Assembly: GCF_025399195.1 (NCBI RefSeq)
Contig: NW_026252088.1
Location: 124,001 to 188,000 of the forward strand
Direction of reading: 5' to 3'
Source: Umbelopsis ramanniana AG
Taxonomy: Eukaryota > Mucoromycota > Umbelopsidomycetes > Umbelopsidales > Umbelopsidaceae
Length of the DNA: 64,000 bases
Part shown: positions 55,680 to 64,000 of the stretch, one piece after another
How positions within the stretch are numbered: position 1 is the first letter of the stretch
How the letters are laid out: each line of letters begins with the position of its first letter
Notes under the pieces: generated by a model
What the model saw: only the letters and a program-made list of their open reading frames with translations
Databases searched by the model: none
Told to the model about the DNA's origin: nothing
Translations under genes and position numbers: made by a program

Positions 55680-57361
55680 ATGTCGACCGAAACAGATTAT
55701 ATCAAGCCTACCAGTGCGACTCCTGCCATTGACACTTCCAACTGGCCACTGTTGCTCAAGGTATAATTCTTAGATCACAGCGTCAAGCCACCGTTTCGCT
55801 GACATGCAGGCTAACAATTTTTTCATGGATGAATCTTTTTAGAACTATGACCAATTGAACGTTCGTACTGGACACTACACTCCCATTCCTTCCGGTTGCT
55901 CTCCTCTCAAGCGTGAACTTAGCGAATATGTTCGTTATGGTGTCATTAACTTGGACAAGGTATAAGCCACTTCCATATTTATTTCCGCTCAATGTCAACT
56001 TTTCCAATACTTAACTATTCAACTCTACTTAGCCTGCCAACCCTTCATCCCACGAAGTCGTCGCTTGGGTTCGTCGTATCCTTCGTGTCGAAAAGACTGG
56101 TCACAGCGGTACTCTCGATCCCAAGGTTACTGGATGTTTGATCGTCTGTATCGACCGTGCCACCCGTTTGGTCAAGTCCCAACAAGGTGCTGGTAAGGAG
56201 TACGTTTGCGTCCTCCGTCTCCATGACGCTCTCGACAATGAGAAGAAGCTTGCTCAGGTATGTTTTCTCGAGATGTATGGCCACATCAGAAATATCTCAT
56301 TGTATTAACATTATATGCATTCTAGGCTATGGAAACTCTCACTGGTGCCTTGTTCCAGAGACCTCCTTTGATCTCTGCTGTCAAGCGTCAACTCCGTGTT
56401 CGTACTATCCACGAAAGCAAGCTTCTTGAATTCGATAACGATAGACACTTGGCTGTTTTCTGGGTCAGCTGTGAAGCTGGTACTTACATGCGTACTTTGT
56501 GTGTCCATCTTGGTCTCTTGTTGCAAGTTGGTGGTCACATGCAAGAACTTCGTCGTGTTCGCTCTGGAGCCATGTCTGAGAATGTATGTGAAATCAAACC
56601 GTTTATTTAAGATGCATGCATACAATGACTCTTACTAATGTTTAAACCTATAGGATGACATTGTTACCATGCACGATGTCTTGGATGCTCAATGGAGCTA
56701 CGATAACACAAAGGATGAGACCTACCTCCGTCGTGTCGTCCGTCCTTTGGAAACCCTTTTGACCGGCTACAAGCGCATCGTTGTCAAGGACAGCGCTGTC
56801 AACGCCATCTGCTATGGTGCGAAGTTCATGCTTCCCGGTCTTTTGCGTTATGAATCCGGCATTGAGATCAATGAGGAAGTTGTTCTGATGACCACCAAGG
56901 GAGAAGCTATTGCCCTTGCTATCGCACAAATGACCACTGCTGTCATGGCCACCTGCGACCACGGTGTTGTAGCCAAGATCAAGCGTGTCATTATGGAGCG
57001 CGATACCTATCCCCGCCGCTGGGGACTCGGCCCCGTTGCTCTTGCCAAGAAGAAGCTTGTCAAGGACGGTCAGCTTGACAAGTTTGGCCGTGTCACTGAA
57101 GACACTCCTCAAGCCTGGAGCAAGACCTACGTCGATTTCAATAACAACCCTGATGGTACTGAGCCCTCCCCAGTGATGGGTGCCGCTGCTTCCTCTGCAG
57201 CTGTTGCTGCTGTTGTTGAAGATGCTTCCGCCAAGCGCAAGATTGAAGAGGTCGAAGAGGCTGAATCTGGCAAGAAGGAGAAGAAGGAGAAGAAGGAAAA
57301 GAAGGAAAAGAAGGAGAAGAAGGAAAAGAAAGAGAAGAAGTCCAAGAAGGATAAGGAATAA
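55680..57361 (+). CDS. CBF5: H/ACA snoRNP pseudouridine synthase (dyskerin)
   Basis: Catalytic subunit of H/ACA small nucleolar ribonucleoproteins, converting uridine to pseudouridine in rRNA. Five exons give about 460 residues. The dyskerin N-terminal part is [18 protein letters not shown] and [18 protein letters not shown]. The catalytic Asp is in [30 protein letters not shown] and the thumb region [20 protein letters not shown] follow. The PUA domain reads [18 protein letters not shown] to [14 protein letters not shown]. The tail is a KKE repeat, as in yeast Cbf5, of around 30 Lys/Glu residues. I find no clear snoRNA boxes in its introns. Confidence 0.97.
57273..57355 (+). repeat. Lys/Glu-coding 9-bp simple repeat in CBF5
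   Basis: Imperfect tandem copies of a AAGAAGGAG-type unit encode the KKE tail. The analogous KKE/D repeats of yeast Cbf5 vary in length between strains. Confidence 0.85.
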
Positions 57362-58145
57362 GTGTCTCATTGCTATGCCATGCTAGCAAAATGCTTTTTC
57401 TTTACGCTTCGTTGTAAGCCTTCAAATGAATCATTTTCCTGCTGCTTACACTCACTGTAATTATTTTTTCTTCCACCACTTCTTTGTTCCTGTATGTAGC
57501 CAATACACTCTTTTTGCATTTCTCGTACATTCCTCTCATCACCCTTTAAAAAAATTTGAATAACAAAATTAAAATAATATACGAGCTACACTAAAGTGAA
57601 GAGAAGGATGAAGCCGTCAACATCCAATGGGAGATGCCTGCGATACCGCCAGATATGCATGACTGCAGTTGAGTCTTTTAGCACGGCTTAGTCTCAGGCA
57701 AGCTATGAAAAATAGCATCCCAACAGGCTATCTCCGAGCGTTCTTTATTATGCACTTCCACTTGTTAGTCCTATAAATTTGACTGTCGATTGAGCACAAT
57801 GTCTTCTCGACCGTGTCATCCAAACGCGTATAACAATATGTTTCTGAATAAGGAAATGTCAGCAAATTCTGCTAGCCTGGTAACCAGTAGAAGCTGGGCT
57901 TCCTGCACACAATGAGAAGCATGGATTCTTTGGAGGGTTGTGGATGCTAGCTAGCTAGCTATTGAGAACCAGCATCATGAAAAGAGCTTTCAAGAGTGTA
58001 TTGAGCATCGAAAGCTCCACTGAGACCAGATCAAGTGTCCAAACTGGATCAGTAATAAAAAAATCGAGACATTTTTGCAGTCAACAAAATTTGTTGCGTC
58101 ACTCGGGCAGGAAGTCCTACCATCCCATCCTCCCATCCTTCCATC
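57362..58145. other. Gene-free 784-bp stretch before the TRK gene
   Basis: CBF5 3' UTR at the left and TRK promoter at the right. A plus-strand open frame from 57962 overlaps the TRK start in another frame and looks accidental. A (GCTA)4 microsatellite lies at 57946-57961. No RNA gene recognised. Confidence 0.5.
57946..57961. repeat. (GCTA)4 microsatellite
   Basis: Four perfect tandem copies of a palindromic-type tetranucleotide, 185 bp upstream of the TRK start codon. Confidence 0.8.
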
Positions 58146-60627
58146 ATGGCCCTATTGGCCGAAGCGAAAAGACTATGGAACAAACATGTCCATTTTCTAC
58201 AGCTTCATTATGCCTACATTCTCTTTCTATGCTTTTTCTTCTCCGGATGCTTTTATTTCGATCCCAATGGGGTCCGGCCAAACTATATTGATGCGTTGTT
58301 CATGATGGTGTCCACAAGCACATGCACTGGTCTAAATACTGTTACGATCACCGATATGTCCACTTATCAACAGTCTTTGATCTTTGTATCGTCCATCTTT
58401 GGCTCCAGCGTTTTCATTAGCTGTGTCATAGTCTTTGTTCGAAAACATGCATTTGAAGACCGGTTTGAGGAAATTGTCCAGTATAACAGGAAAAAACATG
58501 AAGAGCAAGATCGAAATCGTGGTAGCAGATCAAGTGATTTAGAATTAGGAACTGGAGGGCCTTTGACCTCCCTCGGCAGAAGATTCTCTTCGATCTCTGC
58601 TCATCGAAGTTCAGATGATTTTCACCCAGAAATCAGAGTGGTTCGCCGACCGTCCATTCTTGAGGATTTGTCCGCAAAGCAACAAGAAGAGGAGAACCAC
58701 AGAAATATGGACACTACATCTACCAGCTCCAACGATTTAATACAACAGCCAAACGCAATAAAGAATGCAACTCCAGAACCGTCGCCCAATCCCTCCAGAC
58801 TGGCAACCCCATTGCAGTCCCGAAGAAACTCTTTGATAGGTAGCGTTCATCCACTGGAGACAGACACCGAAGAATCTGCTGATGAAGTGTTCAAAAAGCA
58901 GAGGAGCGCAAGTTTAAATGATCGGCGATCGATGCAATCAGACGATACAAGCAATATACTACCGAATGACGACGACGATCAAGGAGATCCGAATGCCCAA
59001 ACCATTATGTTTGCCGATGATATTGACAATCAGCGGCAGCAGGCCAGAAATATGCGCAAGCGAAGAACAGCAGATAAGGATGGCGACTACGCTCATCGAA
59101 ATCTGAGCGCACTCGTTAGTAAAGAGCAGCTCACTCAAGAAGAACGGTTCAATCTTGGTGGAGCGGAATACAGAGCATTGCACACACTGTCTTTCATTGT
59201 TCCGCTCTACTATTTATGCATACCTGTTTTTTTCAGCTTCGTATTTCGCATCTATTTCGCCACTTCAGAATATGGACAATGGGTTCTCGATACGTCCAAT
59301 GGAAGCAACAATGGTGCAGTGAATCCATGGTTCATGTCTTTTTTTACTGCCATTGCGGGCTTCAACAATGTTGGCCTGTTGCCCTTGGATGATAGCGTTG
59401 TCCCATTTCAAAAGTCTCCTCTGTTCCTGTTGGCCTTGGCTTTTCTGATTTTGGTCGGAAATACCGCGTTTGCCTTGCTCCTTCGATTGATCATTTGGGT
59501 CATGTGGGTCACAACTCCAGTATCCAGGCAGGTACATAAGGACTCGCTGAGATTCCTGCTCGATCACCCGCGTAGATGCTTTACAACTCTCTTTCCTTCG
59601 ATGCAAACATGGTGGCTTTTCCTCATCCTCTCTATCATCACCGTCACGGAATTGGTCATGTTTTTGATTCTGGACTATTGGCTGCCTGTGGTCCAGGATA
59701 TTCCTTGGGGCTACCGAGTTCTGGATGGTCTCTTTCAATCCATCTCAACCCGTAACGCCGGTTTCAGTGTCATTGACATCTCCCAGGTCAATCCTGGCCT
59801 GACCATCATATATGTCGTTGCGATGTATATATCTGTTTATCCTGTAACCATTTCCATGCGAAGAACCAACGTATATCAGGTGAGTGAAAGGATTAGGTTT
59901 GAGATAGAGAGAAAGAAATCTTTGCATGGTATACTGATCTAAATGGGTGGGTAGGAACGATCTCTTGGCATATACGGCTCTGAAGATGATGAAGAACCAA
60001 ATTTCACAGACTTGGACCTAGCAGAACGCCCTACCTTTGTTGGTTTAAAAAGGTCCAATACATTATCCTCCATCATGACGACGACACGTGGGTTAGCTAA
60101 AGGCATCAAACGACCGGATTTTTTTGTCATGCAACAAGTACAACGCCAGTTATCCAGTGACTTGGCATGGATTGTTATCGGTATTTTCTTAATCTGTGTC
60201 ATTGAATCGGGACAGATTATGAGTACTTCCCCCATCACCGTGTTCTCGGTCATATATGAGTGCGTCAGTGCCTTTGCCAACGTGGGTGCATCTTTAGGAT
60301 ACCCTGGCACCTCCACCTCACAAACAGCTCAATATGGTACGCTGAGTAAACTAATCGTCATCTGTTTAATGTATCGTGGAAGACATCGAGGCAAGTATAG
60401 GGCAAATGAATGTCAACGAAACATGAACGTGACGCACTAATACCTTTCCTTTGCCATTGACAGGCTTGCCAGCTGCTATTGATAGAGCTGTGCTCCTACC
60501 GTCTGATCAATGGCATGAAAAAGAACGAGAAGATATACAGTTCAAGCGACGAAACACTACTGTATCTACGGCATCGCCCACTCGTGGCAATTCTTCAGCC
60601 GTATTCTATCGTTCACGAACAATGTAA
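58146..60627 (+). CDS. TRK-type potassium transporter
   Basis: Plasma-membrane K+ uptake system of the Trk/Ktr/HKT superfamily. Three exons (58146-59879, 59955-60390, 60463-60627) encode about 775 residues. Four pore loops can be identified by their filter glycines: STSTCTGLNTV, FFTAIAGFNNVGL, SISTRNAGFSV and CVSAFANVGASLGYPG. Between the first and second pairs lies a large Ser/Asp-rich cytosolic loop of about 220 residues, as in fungal Trk1. The MYRGRHRGLPAAIDRAVLLPS segment, read across the last intron, has the family core GRHRGLP. The C-terminus is short and cytosolic. Many serines in the loop suggest regulation by phosphorylation. Confidence 0.95.
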
Positions 60628-61161
60628 TTTTCAAACCTCATAGACGACCATAGACGCCTCCCACCATTTTTTTTTTCTTTTTCGAACTTGAATACCAACT
60701 GTACAACTTTCTCCTTCACTCTCACACGCAACCTCACATCGCATCTCCGCACGTAATCAAAGTCCTTTACTGTTCAATTTGCGCATAACATGGGTGACAA
60801 ACGCCTTGTTTTACACTTGGTAACATCCAGATGGCACAATCTTTTTCAATCCTTTTGTCATCCACGATACCCTCCTTTCCTCTGACCTCGTTTCATTTGC
60901 CACTCCGTAGTATTAATTGGTTTTTCAGATAATTTTCTTCAGTTCTTTTACTGCTGTAATACTTTGTTGCCTTTGGAAAATGAAAAGATAAAATAATAAT
61001 AAAAAAAGGAAGAATCAAGGTGATTGAAAACAAATCAAACAGGAAAAAAAAAAAAAAAAGGCATGGGTACTAAATACAAATTGGCGCGCCGGTATACTGA
61101 TAACAAAGTTACTGACTGATTGTTCATTGAGTAGAAAATATGTAGCTGTAAAAGGGGGGCT
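60628..61161. other. Convergent 3' region
   Basis: 534 bp between TRK and the NBR1-like gene, AT-rich with A runs near 61040-61058. No gene or repeat of note. Confidence 0.5.
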
Positions 61162-64000
61162 CTACTGCTGCAAACGCAAGAGCTCCATTACGACTTCTTC
61201 CATATTATGGTTAAAAGCCTTCAGGAGCTCAACATTGATAGTGTCGTGGTAGAATCCCTACAACAATGAATTAATATGGCACTCACATATAAAAAAAGGG
61301 GAAAAAATTTAAGTATGAACACTTACCATATCATGAAGTTGCTTTAGCTCAGCCTCTAGGGCAGAATCAATGGGAGAGGAGACAATCAATGTGTCTTGTG
61401 GAGCTTCTTCAATCTTGGAGCTGGAGGTCAATTCTTCTTGCTGTTCCTTTTCAGTCAAAAAGGGATTGCTCGGGCTTTCATGAGGGACAGATTGAATATG
61501 ATGGAAAGCCTCGGTCTCTTCCTCCTCTTGCTCAATCACAATGTAATCCTTGGCTTCGTCTGGAGTGCCAGGAGCTTCAGGGTCAGCATACACTTCATAG
61601 CCAGAGTAAGAGTCCTCACTTTCATTGTCCTCACTGTCCGACATAGATCTAACGGAGGGTGTGACAACAGAGGAATCAATAATGCTATTGGCGTGGTGGC
61701 TGCTTCCTTCTTCAGTGCGAATGGTGGCCTTGTCTTCGTCATCAGCGTCGCGGTTGGTCAAGGTGGGATAAATCATCACACTGGATGAGGTGGACGAGCC
61801 TTGCTGCTCCTCATTTTCCACAAGGATATCGCACCATACCCTATGACCGAAACGAGTACCCGTGGGTGTTATCAATCGGAAGTAGCTAACATATCGACCA
61901 GGCTTGGCCGGTGCTTGCAAGTCAGCAGTAACATAAGCGTTCTTTCCGGGTTTGGTAACGGGTACGGCAAATGTCGTAGTGGAGGGGCTAGAAGCGAGAG
62001 AATCGCCTCCGCAGAAAACAAGCTGAGTGCCTTGCGGCCACTCTTGAGATCCTTCATTGACCATATTCCATATCTAAACAGGAGCAAGCAGATAAGAATC
62101 AAAGGAATAAAGCCAAAAAAATAGTCGGCAAAAGATTACCTTCAAAAAACGAGACTTGGCAGCAACAATGGTTCCATCGGGTATGTTGACGTCGTCAACA
62201 AAGCGAGCAAAGAGATCTGGTTGAGAGAGAGAGGCTACGGATGCACTGGCTGACACTTCCGATGGTTTCTCTACAATAGGAGCAGAGGAAGAGGCAACAG
62301 ATGGTAGGCTTCTAACAGACAGTCTCTCAAGTTTGCAGTCAAGTTCGTTTACCGAAGACTGGTCAACGGTACGCGAGGAACTGTTTGAAAATAAAAATTA
62401 GCATTTTCCATATTCGATATCAATATCAATATGCAGCCATTGTTAAAGCAAGATGACATACCTGGCATTAGGTGACCTTGGAAGTGAAGCTGTAGTAATA
62501 CTCTGAGCGCCTTCTCGTTGTTTCATCTGTGGGGGAGCAAACGAAGGGAATTCTTTCTTTTCTTGATACAGGCTTGGCAGTAGCGGAACAATATTGGACA
62601 GTATCTTATTCAACGGTGTCTTCACCTTCAAGAACACATGATGAGGGTTATGCTCTTCGGTTGCTTCACACTTGCTGCACAGATCGAAATCTTCACAATT
62701 GCCACACTACAGCCATACAAATGCCATTTAGTACGCAGTTTCATTCCATGTAACGTTGTATAAACGAGCATTCTTACCTTGTAACGGATACCATAAATCC
62801 ACTTGTCACATCCATCACAACGAACACCAGCGTGGTAGTTCGTGCTGTTTTCAGTCACTGGGGTTGGAGGATGAGGAGCTGTGCATCTCGTCCTGTGAGC
62901 TCGGGTTATTTCGAATGCGTGCCCAGGATGCTGTGTGTCGGCCAAAGCAATGCATCTTTCGCACAAGTCGAAATCAGGGCAGTCCTTGCACTTATAGCGG
63001 GTTCCACTTATGACAGAATCGCAGAAGTCACAACTGGCAATGGGCATAGGGTGAGGCATACGGTTTCGATGAAATCCACGAGTTCGATTTTGTTGCGAAT
63101 GTCGATGAGGATGTGAGTGAGGGTGCGAGTTACAAAGAGAAGGAGAAGAGGACTGCATAGCACTGAACCGGTGATGAGAAGGATGATTGTGCTGTCCAGC
63201 AGTCTTGCAACCATCGCAAAGATCATAGTCTCGGCAGTCTTGGCATTTCCAACGAGTTCTGGAAACTTCTAGCTTAGCATAAAGGAGAACAATGCAAAAA
63301 ATGGACACGTAGTTCAAAAGATGACGTACCCTCGAACTGCGCGATAACAATGATCACACATGACATTGGTGTGAAGCGCTGTCTCAGGCTGCTGAGTAGG
63401 CACTGATTGGTTCGTAGCAGTGAATGGTTGTCTGGGCGAAGGATTGAAAGCTCGCTGCCAATTCTGAGTTGCAGTGTTAGCAGCAGCAGATGCAGCAGCA
63501 GCAATGGCAGATGCACTGGATTGGGCACTATCTTGAATAAAGGACATTTCTCGTTCCAGATGATCAACGAAATTTTGAGCTAAACCAGCCCAAGCATTAG
63601 AGGCAGCCGTATCTCCAGCGTTTTCTTTTTCAGCAGAGGGCTTCTGTTCACCTTTGTTTCCGGTTTTCTTGATAGTAAAGCGGCATGTTACACCCTTATT
63701 GGACGATATCTGCTGACTTTGGAACATGCTGAGAGCTTCCGCTAAATCTTGGTTCGAAGTAACGGTCACTTCATCCATATCATCGTCGGTATAATACACC
63801 TTGTAGGGCTCAGTCAAATTGAACATTCTAGCAAACTAGAAGGGAATATTTAGAAACGTTAATGTTCTTTGGAAGCCAAGAAAAAAAAATACTGCTGAGC
63901 AACCCATGAGGTTTATTTGCTCACGGTGGGGATGGAGTCGAACCTCCGCACAACTGCAGGTGTTTTCATACCTCGGCATGGAGTCTATCGTAGGTAAATG
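61162..64000 (-). CDS. NBR1-like selective autophagy receptor (5' end outside window)
   Basis: Cargo receptor of the NBR1 type. The PB1 domain is only partly in view: FTYDRLHAE (63972-64000) joins FARMFNLTEPYKVYYTDDDM at 63835, with the OPCA-like DDDMDEVTV. Three ZZ zinc fingers follow: CDHC...CQDCRDYDLCDGC, CDFC...CKDCPDFDLCERC and CDGC...CGNCEDFDLCSKC, each ending in the His pair. The NBR1-specific FW domain has LFARFVDDVNIPDGT, then WNMVNEGSQEWPQGTQL, PGRYVSYFRLITPTG and FGHRVWCDILVENE. An acidic linker contains DYIVIEQEEEE, a plausible Atg8-interacting motif (Tyr-x-x-Ile). The last exon gives a UBA-like end (GFYHDTINVELLKAFNHN). Over 780 residues are visible. Layout matches full-length fungal and animal NBR1, so non-specific ZZ proteins are unlikely. 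Confidence 0.92.

Noticed and set aside
55760-56653. Intronic snoRNA in CBF5
   Set aside because: No convincing C/D boxes with flanking stem or ANANNA/ACA boxes were found by eye in the four short introns.
56648-57370. 240-codon minus-strand frame opposite CBF5 with Leu-rich start
   Set aside because: Leu run is the antisense of the Lys/Glu repeat; no independent support.
57962-58291. Plus-strand frame overlapping the TRK start
   Set aside because: Different frame from TRK, no similarity, and TRK itself starts with its usual sequence at 58146.
63945-63960. tRNA-like B-box (GGTTCGACTCC) on the minus strand inside the NBR1-like intron
   Set aside because: It matches the B-box consensus, but the T-stem has a mismatch, no plausible anticodon arm precedes it and the upstream bases are needed as a PB1-coding exon. 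The region beyond 64000 would be needed to be sure.
1-64000. Transposon or secondary-metabolite cluster
   Set aside because: No transposase, reverse transcriptase, terminal repeats, PKS, NRPS or terpene cyclase motifs were seen in any frame.

Overview
The window is nuclear DNA from a filamentous fungus. Its genes are broken by many short GT-AG introns (roughly 50-90 bp) and spaced by a few hundred bases, and the set is typical of fungi: a chitin-synthase activator (SKT5/CHS4), TRK potassium transporter, Cdc15-like F-BAR protein, Mug190-like tricalbin, HIS3 and an Rrm4-like RNA-transport protein. Intron density and gene content suggest an early-diverging lineage, most likely Mucoromycota (Mucorales-like); genus cannot be resolved by eye. 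I see no rRNA, credible tRNA, CRISPR array or transposon.

Layout. 1-2.1 kb: divergent SKT5-like (3' part beyond the left edge) and TMEM14-like genes. 2.7-8.4 kb: a divergent pair of 60S-ribosome-linked genes, a PA2G4/EBP1-like protein and the EFL1 GTPase. 8.6-11.4 kb: the most unusual gene, a 927-residue cupin-like + TPR + ankyrin + TIR/HET-like protein resembling an intracellular immune or allorecognition receptor. 11.8-17.8 kb: a large Nup159/Nup214-like FG nucleoporin. 18.6-20.9 kb: MRP10-like CHCH protein, HIS3 and an unrecognised small gene. 21.2-28 kb: an abundant-looking secreted protein made of two duplicated domains, a Rieske-AIF oxidoreductase and a LAT/Mup1-type amino-acid permease. 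28.4-35.3 kb (all minus): a three-RRM/two-MLLE Rrm4-like protein, an ArfGAP and an RGG-rich disordered protein. 36-42.8 kb (all plus): Mug190-like SMP/C2 lipid-transfer protein, mitochondrial sulfide:quinone oxidoreductase and a small orphan. 43.2-53 kb: F-BAR/SH3 protein, VAP-like ER tether protein, STT3 and PP2A B55. 53.5-64 kb: PPR protein, CBF5/dyskerin, TRK transporter and an NBR1-like autophagy receptor running off the right edge.

Most genes are unrelated housekeeping functions and there is no gene cluster in the metabolic sense. Themes that recur are ribosome biogenesis (PA2G4-like, EFL1, CBF5, MRP10), membrane traffic and ER contact sites (ArfGAP, Mug190-like, VAP-like, F-BAR), and mitochondrial redox chemistry (Rieske-AIF, SQR). 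Exon boundaries are read by eye from GT-AG sites and conserved-domain continuity; spans are start codon to stop codon and include introns.
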